A DNA stretch of 64,000 bases from Sheuella sp. (GCA_030650995.1 JAUSCY010000078.1:40200-104199), one strand, 5' to 3'. Counted from the stretch's first letter, positions 34,115 to 44,792 are shown. Made by a program: numbers and translations. The notes: generated by a model from the letters alone, not told the origin.

Positions 34115-35331
34115 CGGACACGCACCGCAGACGATACGCGTTTGGCTTTCGCTCGCGCGGCCTCGACGGTTTCAGCTGTTGCCAGCCCCACCCCCATTCG
34201 TCGCTTTTTAAAAGATTCTGGCTTACCGAACAAACGAATATCAGTACCTGGTTCAGAAAGGGCCTGGGCAACCCCCTCAAACGCAACACCTTTCGCGTCA
34301 ACGCCGCCATAAATCACACTGCTTGCCGCAGGAGCCCTCAGGCTTGTATCGACCGGCAGCCCAAGTAAGGCGCGCGCATGTAATTCAAACTCATTCTGAC
34401 CCTGGGAGATTAATGTCACCAGACCGGTGTCATGTGGGCGCGGACTCACTTCGGAGAACCAGACCTCGTCACCCGACACAAATAATTCAACACCAAATAT
34501 CCCCTGTCCTCCCAGGCTAGTCGTGACATCCAGGGCGATCTGTCTGGCACGCGCCAAAGCCTGCGCGGACATTGGCTGTGGCTGCCAGCTCTCGACATAA
34601 TCGCCCTCCACCTGCAAGTGACCGATCGGCTCACAGAATTTGGTTTCGATCGAACCATCAGCTGCCCGGGCACGCACGGTCAGCAGCGTGATCTCGTACT
34701 CGAAGTCGATAAATCCCTCAACAATCACCCGGTCTGCTCCGACCCGCCCACCCTGCCTGGCAATCGCCCAGGCGCTGGCCACATCGGCTGCGCTGCGCAA
34801 CACGGACTGGCCCTTGCCTGAAGAGGACATGACAGGCTTGACCAGGCAAGGAAAACCAATTGCATCAGTGGCCTGTCCCAGGGACTCTACCGAATCTGCA
34901 AAACGATAAGGAGACGTCGGCAAACCAAGCGTTTCAGCAGCCAGGCGGCGAATACCCTCGCGATTCATCGTGAGTTGTGCTGCGCGCGCCGTGGGCGTGA
35001 CGCGCACTATTCCTGCCGCCTCAAGCTCGACCAGCAGATCAGTCGCGATCGCTTCGATTTCAGGAACAATGACATGTGGACGTTCTTTTTCAATCAGCGC
35101 GCGCAAGGCTTCGCGATCCGTCATGGCGATCACATGACTGCGATGCGCAACCTGATGGCCCGGCGCATCGGCATAACGGTCCACGGCAATCACCTCTACA
35201 CCCAGGCGCTGCAAGGAAATAATGACTTCTTTACCCAGTTCACCCGACCCAAGCAGCATGACACGCAATGCAGTGTCTGAGAGGGGAGTCCCGAGAGTGG
35301 GCGCATACGCAGGTATTGAAGCAAAAGTCAT
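34111..35331 (-). CDS. purT: Formate-dependent phosphoribosylglycinamide formyltransferase
   Basis: ATP-grasp; [40 protein letters not shown]...MSSSGKGQS...[13 protein letters not shown]. Confidence 0.97.
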   Translation of the reverse strand: MTFASIPAYAPTLGTPLSDTALRVMLLGSGELGKEVIISLQRLGVEVIAVDRYADAPGHQVAHRSHVIAMTDREALRALIEKERPHVIVPEIEAIATDLLVELEAAGIVRVTPTARAAQLTMNREGIRRLAAETLGLPTSPYRFADSVESLGQATDAIGFPCLVKPVMSSSGKGQSVLRSAADVASAWAIARQGGRVGADRVIVEGFIDFEYEITLLTVRARAADGSIETKFCEPIGHLQVEGDYVESWQPQPMSAQALARARQIALDVTTSLGGQGIFGVELFVSGDEVWFSEVSPRPHDTGLVTLISQGQNEFELHARALLGLPVDTSLRAPAASSVIYGGVDAKGVAFEGVAQALSEPGTDIRLFGKPESFKKRRMGVGLATAETVEAARAKAKRVSSAVRVR

Positions 35332-35451
35332 AGCAGAGTCCTAGTTTGAACAATTCTGGTGTCTGGCACCGATAACCTGTCAAGAGTGCCACATGATGCA
35401 CTGACTGGCAACTCTCGCCCATCTGAGCCGTGAAGCGATTAAAATCGTCGA

Positions 35452-36441
35452 ATGTCATTAAATGAATCTGATTTGCTCGCTAACGCACTGACGTCTGCCA
35501 GCAAGACTCTGCAACTCGAAGCGCAAGCTATTCTTGAACTTGAGCAAAGGCTTGGGGACGAGTTTGGTCGCGCGGTTTCCCTGATGCTGCAATGTCAGGG
35601 CCGCGTGGTGGTCTGCGGCCTTGGGAAAACAGGCCACATTGCCCGCAAAATCGCGGCCACGCTTGCCTCCACGGGAACGCCCTCTTTTTTCCTCCATGCT
35701 GCGGAAGCCGTTCACGGCGACATCGGTATGATTGGCCCGCAGGACTTACTGGTTGCACTGTCCTATTCGGGCGCAGGCCAGGAACTCCTGAGTATTTTGC
35801 CTGCAGCACACCGACTAGGCGTCAAAGTCATTGCCATGACCGGGCATCCGCAATCCGAGCTTGCCCGCTTGTGCGATGTCCACCTCGATGCCAGCGTATC
35901 CCAGGAAGCCTGCCCACTGAATCTGGCGCCAACCTCCAGCACGACGGTTGCACTCGCACTAGGCGACGCCCTGGCAGTAGCTTGTCTGCAGGCCAGGGGC
36001 TTTGGCGCAGAAGACTTCGCACGCTCACATCCAGGTGGTGCACTCGGGCGCAAACTGCTCACCAGAGTGTCCGATGTCATGAAAAAAGACGCTGCGCTCC
36101 CGACTGTCGGTCAAGATGCGACGATTTTCGAAGCGCTCGAAGAAATCTCCCGAAAAGGCATGGGTATGACTGCGGTCGTCGATGCCTCAGGCTATGCGAC
36201 GGGAATTTTCACTGATGGCGACCTGCGTCGCCTGATCGAGCGAATTGGTGATGTACGTGGCGTAAAAGTTGCTGATGCGATGACTAAAAATCCCCGCCAT
36301 ATCCGTGCTGATGCATTAGCTGTGGATGCGGCATTAATCATGGACAGCCACCGGCTGAATCAGATACTTGTCTCTGATTCCGAGGGAAAACTGGTTGGCG
36401 CCACACATATGCATGACCTGATGGCCGCCAAGGTTGTCTGA
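35452..36441 (+). CDS. kdsD: Arabinose-5-phosphate isomerase (KpsF/GutQ)
   Basis: SIS domain (VVCGLGKTGHIARKIAATLASTGTPSFFLHAAEAVHGDIGM) plus CBS pair. Confidence 0.96.
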   Translation: MSLNESDLLANALTSASKTLQLEAQAILELEQRLGDEFGRAVSLMLQCQGRVVVCGLGKTGHIARKIAATLASTGTPSFFLHAAEAVHGDIGMIGPQDLLVALSYSGAGQELLSILPAAHRLGVKVIAMTGHPQSELARLCDVHLDASVSQEACPLNLAPTSSTTVALALGDALAVACLQARGFGAEDFARSHPGGALGRKLLTRVSDVMKKDAALPTVGQDATIFEALEEISRKGMGMTAVVDASGYATGIFTDGDLRRLIERIGDVRGVKVADAMTKNPRHIRADALAVDAALIMDSHRLNQILVSDSEGKLVGATHMHDLMAAKVV

Positions 36442-36448
36442 ATAAAAC

Positions 36449-37048
36449 ATGAAAAAAACCGACACTTTCAGCCATCCCGCCGAAGCCCTCATTCTTTCGC
36501 GCATACCGCCCTCTACGCGCGAACGCCTCACAAACCTGCGCCTCATGGTGTTTGATGTAGATGGCGTGCTGACCGATGGCAGTCTTTGGTACGGTGAAAA
36601 TGGCGAAGTACTCAAACGATTCAACGTGCATGACGGACACGGGCTGAAAATGCTCAGTATCAGCGGAATCAAAGTCGCACTCGTCACCGGCAGGCAGGGG
36701 CCTATCGTTGACAGACGTGCGGCAGAACTTGGTCTGGGTGATGTCCTGCAGGATGTACGCGACAAAGGGGCTGCGCTTGCGACACTGGCTAAACGTCACC
36801 ACCTGAAACTCGACCAGATTGGTTTTATCGGCGATGACTTGATCGATCTGCCCGCGATGCGATTAGCCGGCTTTGCAGCGACAGTGCCCGAAGCGCCCTC
36901 TTACATCGCACAAGCCGCACACTGGGTGTCAACTCGCTCAGGCGGTCAGGGTGCTGCGCGCGAATGCTGCGATCTGATCCTGGCCGCGCAACAGCGCCTG
37001 AGTCAATTTTTCCAGCCAGGCTTGCTCGGCCCCGGCGTAGTGCAATAA
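36449..37048 (+). CDS. kdsC: 3-deoxy-D-manno-octulosonate 8-phosphate phosphatase
   Basis: LMVFDVDGVLTDGSLWYGENGEVLKRFNVHDGHGLKML. Confidence 0.96.
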   Translation: MKKTDTFSHPAEALILSRIPPSTRERLTNLRLMVFDVDGVLTDGSLWYGENGEVLKRFNVHDGHGLKMLSISGIKVALVTGRQGPIVDRRAAELGLGDVLQDVRDKGAALATLAKRHHLKLDQIGFIGDDLIDLPAMRLAGFAATVPEAPSYIAQAAHWVSTRSGGQGAARECCDLILAAQQRLSQFFQPGLLGPGVVQ

Positions 37049-37056
37049 GGTTAGGC

Positions 37057-37671
37057 ATGAAAGAAAGATTCGCCCTGATTATTTCCGTAGGTATTCTGTT
37101 CATTCTGGTGGCCAGCACCTGGTGGGCCGCTGACTACGCCCAGCGAGCCGTGGATATCGACCCTCCTTCGCGTCTGACGCATGAGCCTGACAACTGGGCA
37201 AAAACACTAGTCTTGCTCCGTACTAATCAGCAGGGACAAGTATTCCAGAGGCTTGAGGGCGACCTCATGGAGCATTTCCCGGATGATGATTCTTACGAAA
37301 TCCTCAAACCCCGAGCCTTCGTTTTACGCCCGCAAAACCCGCTCATCATTGCGACTTCACGCACAGCCACAATTTATGAGAATGGTGACCGTATTGTTAT
37401 GCACGGTGATGCGGTCATTTTGCGTATGGGCGATCAAGAGCGTGCGCCACTGAATTTCCGCAGCGACGAGCTGACCATGCTGGTTAAGCAAGACATCACG
37501 TACACTGACCTTCCTGCAACAGCGGTCAGCGGGCGTTCTAGAATGAGTGGTGTGGGAATGCGTTACAACAATGCATCGCAGACGCTTGATGTCCAGAAAT
37601 CAACAGATGTAGATATCGCAGCAAAAGACAGCCGTAACAACTCTGAACCCGCTCAAAAAGCAAAACCATGA
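37057..37671 (+). CDS. lptC: LPS export ABC transporter periplasmic protein LptC
   Basis: Position between kdsC and lptA, single N-terminal TM, OstA-like beta-jellyroll sequence; start set at MKERF (ORF track 36964). Confidence 0.9.
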   Translation: MKERFALIISVGILFILVASTWWAADYAQRAVDIDPPSRLTHEPDNWAKTLVLLRTNQQGQVFQRLEGDLMEHFPDDDSYEILKPRAFVLRPQNPLIIATSRTATIYENGDRIVMHGDAVILRMGDQERAPLNFRSDELTMLVKQDITYTDLPATAVSGRSRMSGVGMRYNNASQTLDVQKSTDVDIAAKDSRNNSEPAQKAKP

Positions 37672-38357
37672 TCAGAATCTCCAAGAGACATACCTTAAAC
37701 ATGCTGTCGGCAATCGTCATCGGCACTGTGATCTGCATGAGTGCCTTGCCCATCGCGCACGCACAGAGCAAGGCCACACCTGCGGCACCTGCCGCGCCTG
37801 TTGAGCAACCCAGCACACAGATTCTGTCCGACACTCTGCACTACGATGACATCAAGCGCGAAAGCACCTTTACTGGCAATGTCGTGATGACGCGCGGGCT
37901 GATGACCATGAACTCAGACACACTCATACTCAAAGAAGAGAGTGATGGCGCACAATTTGGCACGGCCACGGTCGCACCCGGCAAGCGCGTATTTATCCGT
38001 CAGGAGCGCCCTGAAACTTTCGAGGTCCTCGAAGGGGTGGGTCAGCGGGCAGAATATAACGGCAGGGATGAGATTTTTGACTTAATCGGTCAGGCTATTG
38101 TTACGCGATTCATCTGCGGCCAGCAATTCGATACCGTCAGTGGCGAAAGAGTTCGCTACAGCCAGAAAACCGACACCTATGAAGCATTTTCCGGGCCGAA
38201 CTCGGCCAACACGGGTGGTCGCGTGCGCTCGGTGGCACAGCCCCGCGCACGTACTGACGCTGCCGTCGCTGCATGTCGGGCCAAGCAGGGTGCGCCAACA
38301 AGCAAGGCGCCCGCCGCCCCCTTACCGGTTCCTCGCGCTAACCCCACTCAAAACTAA
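37668..38357 (+). CDS. lptA: LPS transport periplasmic protein LptA
   Basis: Signal peptide, [32 protein letters not shown] OstA domain, position. Confidence 0.93.
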   Translation: MIRISKRHTLNMLSAIVIGTVICMSALPIAHAQSKATPAAPAAPVEQPSTQILSDTLHYDDIKRESTFTGNVVMTRGLMTMNSDTLILKEESDGAQFGTATVAPGKRVFIRQERPETFEVLEGVGQRAEYNGRDEIFDLIGQAIVTRFICGQQFDTVSGERVRYSQKTDTYEAFSGPNSANTGGRVRSVAQPRARTDAAVAACRAKQGAPTSKAPAAPLPVPRANPTQN

Positions 38358-38392
38358 TCCCTTTTTCAGACCTCCCCCCCAGATACCCAAGC

Positions 38393-39181
38393 ATGCAATC
38401 AACGCCTACTCTCAATGCCGCCCCTCAACCCGTCATGCCTGCCGGCAGTCTGAGTGCGACGGGTCTGCGCAAATCGTACGGTGGACGCATGGTGGTCCAG
38501 GATGTTTCGCTTTCGGTTAACAGTGGCGAGGTTGTCGGCTTGCTCGGGCCAAACGGCGCAGGCAAAACCACGAGTTTCTACATGATTGTCGGTCTGGTCG
38601 CGGCGGATGCGGGTCGCATAGAGATTGATGGAAACTCCATCAGCAGCATGCCGATTCATCAACGTGCGCGCAAAGGCCTGTCCTATCTGCCCCAGGATGC
38701 ATCCGTCTTTCGGCGGCTGACGGTCGAAGAAAACATCCGCGCAGTACTTGAACTGCAGTTTGACGAAAATGGGCGTCGCTTTTCAAAAACGAAAATCGAA
38801 GAGCAGCTTGACGCCTTGCTCGACGAGTTACAAATCTCTCATATCCGTTCCAATAACGCTCTGTCACTTTCGGGTGGCGAAAGACGCCGGGTGGAAATCT
38901 CCCGCGCACTGGCCACACGTCCAAGATTCATTTTGCTTGATGAACCCTTTGCCGGTGTTGATCCCATTGCAGTGATCGAAATCCAGCGAATCGTACGCTT
39001 TCTGAAAAGTCGTGGAATTGGCGTACTCATCACTGACCATAATGTCCGCGAAACGCTAGGCATTTGTGATCGGGCCTACATCATTAGTGACGGCAAGGTG
39101 CTGACCAGCGGCCAACCCGACCAAATTGTTGACGACCCGTCGGTACGTCGCGTCTATCTGGGCGAACACTTCAAAATGTAA
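38393..39181 (+). CDS. lptB: LPS export ABC transporter ATP-binding protein LptB
   Basis: [57 protein letters not shown]. Confidence 0.97.
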   Translation: MQSTPTLNAAPQPVMPAGSLSATGLRKSYGGRMVVQDVSLSVNSGEVVGLLGPNGAGKTTSFYMIVGLVAADAGRIEIDGNSISSMPIHQRARKGLSYLPQDASVFRRLTVEENIRAVLELQFDENGRRFSKTKIEEQLDALLDELQISHIRSNNALSLSGGERRRVEISRALATRPRFILLDEPFAGVDPIAVIEIQRIVRFLKSRGIGVLITDHNVRETLGICDRAYIISDGKVLTSGQPDQIVDDPSVRRVYLGEHFKM

Positions 39182-39187
39182 CTCCAG

Positions 39188-39245
39188 CCGTGCATGCAGA
39201 CTCAAGTCTCGACATGCACGGATCTCGCGCCATGGAAAATGGCGC
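39188..39245 (+). other. Two adjacent strong hairpins in the lptB-hpf intergenic region
   Basis: CCGTGCATG...CATGCACGG (39188-39221) and GCGCCAT-ggaaa-ATGGCGC (39227-39245), both with perfect arms. Confidence 0.6.
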
Positions 39246-39413
39246 AGCGCACAATAAAAACATTGCTCAGGTTTGCAATAAATCAACCATTGGGTATTGA
39301 TTTCCTGCGTCAAGTCACTACACTAAAGTTGTTACTTAATTATTAAAGGAGTTTGCCTAGACGTTCTTTACGCGCAATTCGCGCAACATTTTTTCCTTTC
39401 AAGGAGATTACAT

Positions 39414-39740
39414 ATGAACCTGAGCATCACTGGTCACCACCTCGACGTTACTCCCGCTATCAGGGAATATATTCATACCAAAATGGCCCGCGTTCTGCGA
39501 CATTTTGATCATGTTATCGACACACAGGTCATGCTATCGGTAGAGCCTCTGAGGCACCGGGCGGAAATTACACTCCATGTACGCGGTAAAGACATCCACT
39601 GCGAAGCAATTGAAGAAAATCTCTATGCGGCCATTGATCTGCTGATCGATAAAGTTGACCGAAAAGTCATCCAGCATAAAGACCGTACCCAAAACCACGG
39701 CCATCTCGCTGTGAAACGGCAGATTTTCGAAGCAGCCTGA
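39414..39740 (+). CDS. hpf: Ribosome hibernation promoting factor (HPF/YfiA family, short)
   Basis: MNLSITGHHLDVTPAIREYIHTKMARVLRHFDHV...YAAIDLLIDKVDRKVIQHKDR. Confidence 0.95.
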   Translation: MNLSITGHHLDVTPAIREYIHTKMARVLRHFDHVIDTQVMLSVEPLRHRAEITLHVRGKDIHCEAIEENLYAAIDLLIDKVDRKVIQHKDRTQNHGHLAVKRQIFEAA

Positions 39741-39787
39741 CTGCAAGCAAGTTAAACATCAGCGGGGTTTCTAAACTTCCCGCAGCT

Positions 39788-39812
39788 AAACCCGCCTTGT
39801 GGCGGGTTTTTT
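39788..39812 (+). terminator. Intrinsic terminator downstream of hpf
   Basis: aaaCCCGCCttgtGGCGGGtttttt. Confidence 0.88.
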
Positions 39813-39917
39813 AATGTATCAAGCAGCACGCGTGTTAAAGACGAATTACGAACGCGTTACAGACGCGTTACAGACGAATACATGGATATACAAACACTAC
39901 ACCCCTATAATCAAGGG

Positions 39918-40373
39918 ATGAAACTTTTGTCGCGTATTTTGCCTTTGAACAACATCTTGTTGAATTTGCCTGCCACGAGTAAAAAACGGGCATTCGAACA
40001 GGCTGGTCTTTTATTTGAAAATAACAACGGGCTTGAGCGGGCAGCAGTGTTCGAGAGCCTGTTCGCACGCGAACGTCTCGGTTCAACCGGCCTGGGAGGC
40101 GGCGTGGCCGTTCCTCACGGCAGGGTCAAGGGAATCAATCATTCAGTGGCCGCATTTTTGCGTCTTGATCAGCCAATTCCTTTTGATTCGCCAGATGGCA
40201 AACCCGTCAATCAGTTGTTGTGTCTGATGGCGCCCGAGTCTGCTGCGCAAGAGCATCTCGATATACTTGCCGAAGTAGCTGAGAGATTGTCTGACGAAAG
40301 CGTGCGTCAACGCCTCGCAATCGAAACGGATCCCGTGATTGTGCATCGACTGCTGACCACGGGTTCTGCCTGA
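39918..40373 (+). CDS. ptsN: PTS IIA-like nitrogen regulatory protein
   Basis: ARERLGSTGLGGGVAVPHGRVKGI; between hpf and hprK; start set at MKLLSR (ORF track 39882). Confidence 0.93.
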   Translation: MKLLSRILPLNNILLNLPATSKKRAFEQAGLLFENNNGLERAAVFESLFARERLGSTGLGGGVAVPHGRVKGINHSVAAFLRLDQPIPFDSPDGKPVNQLLCLMAPESAAQEHLDILAEVAERLSDESVRQRLAIETDPVIVHRLLTTGSA

Positions 40374-40421
40374 AAACCGCTTTGGTGCTGCGCTGACCCA
40401 CCCCAACACTTCGGAGCCAAT

Positions 40422-41348
40422 ATGCTGACAGTCCAGGACCTCGTAGACGACAACACTGAAGATATAGAATTCACGTGGGTCGCCGGCCAATCCGCTGCCG
40501 ACCGTCTCATTCCTGATAACGGCATGGCCGCTGCAGACCTGATTGGCCACCTGAACTTGATTCACCCCTCAAGAATTCAGGTGTTTGGTCGCGAAGAAAT
40601 GGACTACTACAAACGCTTTGATGTGCGTCGCCGGGTGCACCATGTTGACGAGTTACTCGCTGGTGGCGTGCCGGCCATGCTGATCGCCGATGGGTTGCAG
40701 GCAACGCCCGATCTGATTGAGCATTGCGAACTCCATCACGTCCCCCTGCTCGCCACAACCATCCCCACAGCAAAGCTGATCGACCTGCTGCGTATTTATC
40801 TCAGTCGGCGCCTTGCACCCACAACAACCGTGCATGGTGTATTCATGGACGTACTGGGGGTTGGCGTGCTCATCACCGGCGAATCAGGCCTGGGCAAAAG
40901 TGAACTCGCGCTCGAATTGATCTCTCGCGGCCACGGCCTTGTCGCTGACGATGCTGTTGATCTGGCGCAGACTTCACCCAACGTCATTGATGGTCATTGT
41001 CCGGAACTGCTGCAGAATATGCTCGAAGTACGGGGACTCGGTTTACTGAACATTCGTACTATTTTCGGTGAAACCTCCGTACGCCGCAAAATGAAACTCA
41101 AACTGATCGTGCATTTAGTACGTGCGACTGCTCAGGATAAATTCGAGAGGCTACCGCTGCAGGACATGACCCAGGAAATTCTGGGCTGCCCGATCCGTAA
41201 AGTTATGCTGCAAGTCGCCGCGGGTCGTAACCTCGCAGTTTTAGTCGAGGCTGCCGTTCGCAATACGATTCTTAAACTGCGGGGGATCGATACGCTTTCC
41301 GAATTCATGGAGAAGCAAGCTCAGGCTATTTTAAGGAGCAACACCTGA
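40422..41348 (+). CDS. hprK: HPr(Ser) kinase/phosphorylase
   Basis: GVGVLITGESGLGKSELALELISRGHGLVADD Walker A; C-terminal RNLAVLVEAAVRNTILKLRG. Confidence 0.97.
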   Translation: MLTVQDLVDDNTEDIEFTWVAGQSAADRLIPDNGMAAADLIGHLNLIHPSRIQVFGREEMDYYKRFDVRRRVHHVDELLAGGVPAMLIADGLQATPDLIEHCELHHVPLLATTIPTAKLIDLLRIYLSRRLAPTTTVHGVFMDVLGVGVLITGESGLGKSELALELISRGHGLVADDAVDLAQTSPNVIDGHCPELLQNMLEVRGLGLLNIRTIFGETSVRRKMKLKLIVHLVRATAQDKFERLPLQDMTQEILGCPIRKVMLQVAAGRNLAVLVEAAVRNTILKLRGIDTLSEFMEKQAQAILRSNT

Positions 41349-42220
41349 TGGCTGCACTCAACGTCGTTCTGATTACCGGGATCTCTGGATCCGGCAAATC
41401 CGTTGCGTTGCGCATGCTGGAGGACGCAGGCTATACCTGTGTTGACAATCTTCCTGTCAGGTTTTTACACGAATTCATCGCCTCTATGCGCGATGACCCT
41501 GCGCGACGCGTTGCCGTTGCAATTGACGTGCGCTCACCCGGCGATCTGGACGAACTGCCCGATGTGGTCACAGCCTTGCGCGCAATGGGCACACAACTGC
41601 GCGTCGTATTTCTGGACTCGGATGATGAAACACTGACACAACGGTATTCTGAGTCACGCAGAAGGCATCCTCTCTCAGACCGTCTGAGTCAGACTGGGAC
41701 TGTTCCCTCACTGCTTGAGTGCGTGAGCCACGAGCGAGAGTTGCTCGACCCGTTACGTAATCAAGCGCATGTAGTTGACACCTCGGGCCTGATACCAGGT
41801 CAATTACGTGCGTGGATCAGAGACCTGGTTCAAGCAGATCGCAGTCCGTTGATCCTGACCTTTGAGTCGTTCGCTTTCAAACAAGGCGTGCCCAGAGATG
41901 CGGACCTGGTGTTCGATGTGAGATGTCTGCCAAACCCGCATTACGATCCCCAGCTGCGTCCCTTGACTGGACGTGATCAGGCCGTCGCCAGCTGGCTGTC
42001 AAGTTTTAATGATGTCGGCGCAATGATTGACGATATAGAGTCATTCATTCGCAAGTGGCTGCCTCGTTACACAGAGGATACCCGCAGCTACTTAACAGTG
42101 GCGATTGGCTGCACGGGCGGCAAACATCGCTCTGTGTATGTGGTCGAAACACTCGGCCTGCGCTTTGCGGATCATCAACCGCTATTGCTGCGGCATCGCA
42201 GCCGACCAGAGTTCGTGTGA
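41348..42220 (+). CDS. rapZ: RNase adapter protein RapZ
   Basis: ITGISGSGKSVALRMLEDAGYTCVDNLP...TVAIGCTGGKHRSVYV. Confidence 0.97.
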   Translation: MAALNVVLITGISGSGKSVALRMLEDAGYTCVDNLPVRFLHEFIASMRDDPARRVAVAIDVRSPGDLDELPDVVTALRAMGTQLRVVFLDSDDETLTQRYSESRRRHPLSDRLSQTGTVPSLLECVSHERELLDPLRNQAHVVDTSGLIPGQLRAWIRDLVQADRSPLILTFESFAFKQGVPRDADLVFDVRCLPNPHYDPQLRPLTGRDQAVASWLSSFNDVGAMIDDIESFIRKWLPRYTEDTRSYLTVAIGCTGGKHRSVYVVETLGLRFADHQPLLLRHRSRPEFV

Positions 42221-43275
42221 TGTCTATTCAAGCGATGCCAAGATGGCGCATGCTGATTGCATGCTTGCTGCTGGCCCTGCTTGCGGCCTGCTCAGGAACC
42301 AAAAAGGGCGGCTATTACAAAGATGACGGACCCGAGGCAAACCCTCCTTCCAATCTGGACAAAGTGCCAGATGCCGTTCCCAAAATCGAGCCGCTTGCCA
42401 GTGGCGCGAACAAACCATACAACGTATTTGGTCGCTCCTACACCCCGGACGTAAGCGGAGGCCCCTACAAAGTACAGGGTCGCGCCTCCTGGTACGGAAA
42501 AAAATTCCATGGCAACCCGACCTCAAACGGCGAGCGTTATGACATGTATGGAATGACTGCCGCGCACACAACATTACCCATCCCAAGCTATGTACGTGTG
42601 ACGCGGGTCTCAACGGGCAAATCCGTCGTATTGCGCGTCAATGATCGAGGACCTTTTCATAGCGATCGTATTATTGATTTGTCCTATGTCGCAGCCTATA
42701 AGCTCGGCATGCTGGGGCCCGGCAGTGGTGAAGTGCAAGTCGAACGCATCATGCCCGACCAGATTCGCAACTGGCAACCGCAAAACGCATCAACAATGCT
42801 GGCAGATCAAACATCAGTCTTGCCGACCTCGTCATCTGTCACGACCATGGCCGTCGCAACCTCTGCTGGCGCACCATCCCTTGCAAACAGCACCACGTCA
42901 GCACCTGCACGTGCATCCCCCAGCGAGCCCACGCCCCTTCCCCCACCTCCCGCAGCCCCCGCTCAGTCCAATGCGGATACGAATACTCGCCAATCGCCTG
43001 GAAACATTTCAATGGAACAGGCGCGCCCAGTCCCTGCCGGGAGCATGTTTTTGCAACTGGGCGCGTTTAGTGATCCTGCCAAAGCGCAATCACTGGCCAC
43101 ACAGGTGATGCAAAAAATGCCTTCTGGACTGGATGCGCCCGTACTCGTGGACCAAAACGCCAATAATCTGTACCGCGTGAGAATTGGACCCTTCGCAAGT
43201 CGCGATGCTGCGATGCAAGCGCTCACCCCAGTTCAGAATTCGACGGGTGTTGCACCCAGTCTCTCATTACCCTGA
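42220..43275 (+). CDS. rlpA: Septal ring lytic transglycosylase RlpA family lipoprotein with SPOR domain
   Basis: LLLALLAACSG lipobox, QGRASWYGKKFHGNPTSNGERYDMYGMTAAHTTLPIPSYVRVTR, C-terminal SPOR; start set at ATGA overlap with rapZ. Confidence 0.93.
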   Translation: MSIQAMPRWRMLIACLLLALLAACSGTKKGGYYKDDGPEANPPSNLDKVPDAVPKIEPLASGANKPYNVFGRSYTPDVSGGPYKVQGRASWYGKKFHGNPTSNGERYDMYGMTAAHTTLPIPSYVRVTRVSTGKSVVLRVNDRGPFHSDRIIDLSYVAAYKLGMLGPGSGEVQVERIMPDQIRNWQPQNASTMLADQTSVLPTSSSVTTMAVATSAGAPSLANSTTSAPARASPSEPTPLPPPPAAPAQSNADTNTRQSPGNISMEQARPVPAGSMFLQLGAFSDPAKAQSLATQVMQKMPSGLDAPVLVDQNANNLYRVRIGPFASRDAAMQALTPVQNSTGVAPSLSLP

Positions 43276-44214
43276 GTTTTTTGCCTTCATGGCAAGGACC
43301 CGTGCATACAAAGCATCGCGTGATTGCCCGGTCACCCGGGCGGCAACACGGGCAATATCTCGTACGGACATCACCTCAAGCAGCGCCTCAAGCCAGGCAT
43401 CCACACCGGCAGATTGTTCAAGCTCGGCAGCTTCATCGTAGATAACCTCTGGCGGATGCAGAATCACCACATACTCACCCTGCTCACGGTGCGAGCCCTC
43501 TGCCAGCCAGGCCTGTGCTTGCGCAAGTGGCATGGTGGCGACCTCCTCGAAGCGCTTAGTCAGTTCCCTGGCAAAAGCGACCCGGCGTGTCGGCCCGACA
43601 ACAGTTTGCAAGTCTTGCACACTGGCAGCAATGCGATGCGGCGCCTCATAAAAAACGAGTGCCGCAGGCAAGCTGCTCCACTGACGCATCCATCGCTGAC
43701 GGGCCATCGACTTTGTTGGTGAAAAACCGGCAAAAATAAATCCTGGGCTCGCATCGGTCGTGACACCTGTGGCCATCAGTGCGGCGATGACTGCGCTCGG
43801 ACCCGGCAATGGAATCACGCGCAAACCTGCCGCAAGCACTGCCTGCACCACAACACTACCCGGATCACTGACCGCAGGAGCACCCGCATCAGACACGAGT
43901 GCCACGCGCTGCCCTGATTGCAGTCGTTGAACAATTGCAACGGCTGATGTTTGCTCGTTATGGCGATGAGATGCCATCAAGGGCGTGGAAACTCCCCAGG
44001 CATCAAGCAGGATGCGTGTCGCGCGCGTGTCCTCAGCCGCGATAATATCGGCCCGGCTGAGCGCCTGCCAGGCACGCAGCGTCAGATCCCCCAGATTACC
44101 GATAGGTGTGGCCACGACATACAAGGCCTGCTCGGGCCAGGACTGCGTATCGACCCGTTCGCTGACACGATTCCATGCATCGGGCACCTCTTGAAGCGGG
44201 ACATTTTCAGTCAT
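43267..44214 (-). CDS. rsmI: 16S rRNA (cytidine(1402)-2'-O)-methyltransferase
   Basis: LYVVATPIGNLGDLTLRAWQALSRADIIAAEDTRATRILL. Confidence 0.97.
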   Translation of the reverse strand: MTENVPLQEVPDAWNRVSERVDTQSWPEQALYVVATPIGNLGDLTLRAWQALSRADIIAAEDTRATRILLDAWGVSTPLMASHRHNEQTSAVAIVQRLQSGQRVALVSDAGAPAVSDPGSVVVQAVLAAGLRVIPLPGPSAVIAALMATGVTTDASPGFIFAGFSPTKSMARQRWMRQWSSLPAALVFYEAPHRIAASVQDLQTVVGPTRRVAFARELTKRFEEVATMPLAQAQAWLAEGSHREQGEYVVILHPPEVIYDEAAELEQSAGVDAWLEALLEVMSVRDIARVAARVTGQSRDALYARVLAMKAKNSG

Positions 44215-44285
44215 GGATCAACCACATTAGTCAGAATATCTGTCAGTGTAGAGCAAACTTCAACACGCTCTTGGCTCCCCACAGC

Positions 44286-44792
44286 ATGGATCAATTGACT
44301 ACCTGCCACTTTCAAATTTTCGAACAGGCGCATGCAGCGCAACTTCGCGCGGTCAAAAACCACCAGCGGCGGGTTAAGAGAAAAACGCAACCTCCCTCAC
44401 CCTGCGTACCGACCAACCGCTCTGCCAGGCAATCCAGAGGGGATGGTTTCGAACACCTCGCCTGCCTGCATATGGAACGTGCGGGCTTAACCCTGCTGGC
44501 ACGACAACTCTCCTGCCCCAGAGGAGAAATTGATCTGGTACTGCGTGATCAGGGCACACTCATCTTTGTCGAGGTCCGGGCTCGCTCGAAAATAACGCAC
44601 GGCACCGCCGCCGCAAGCATCACCCGAAAAAAGCAAACCAGACTGATTCTCACAGCAAAATGGCACTTACCGACCCTGACACGTCGATTCTTCAGCGGAT
44701 TAACCCCTCCCTGCCGTTTCGACGCAATAACCTTCGATCATGGACGCCTGCAGTGGCTGCGGGATGTCATTCGCGTGGAACAAGATAAGTGA
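44286..44792 (+). CDS. YraN/UPF0102 family protein
   Basis: RGDGFEHLACLHMERAGLTLLARQLSCPRGEIDLVLRDQGTLIFVEVRARS; next to rsmI; start set at MDQLTT (ORF track 44175). Confidence 0.9.
   Translation: MDQLTTCHFQIFEQAHAAQLRAVKNHQRRVKRKTQPPSPCVPTNRSARQSRGDGFEHLACLHMERAGLTLLARQLSCPRGEIDLVLRDQGTLIFVEVRARSKITHGTAAASITRKKQTRLILTAKWHLPTLTRRFFSGLTPPCRFDAITFDHGRLQWLRDVIRVEQDK

Noticed and set aside
35592-36215. 207-aa same-strand alternate-frame ORF inside kdsD
   Set aside because: Arg/Cys-rich out-of-frame translation of a clear SIS/CBS gene.
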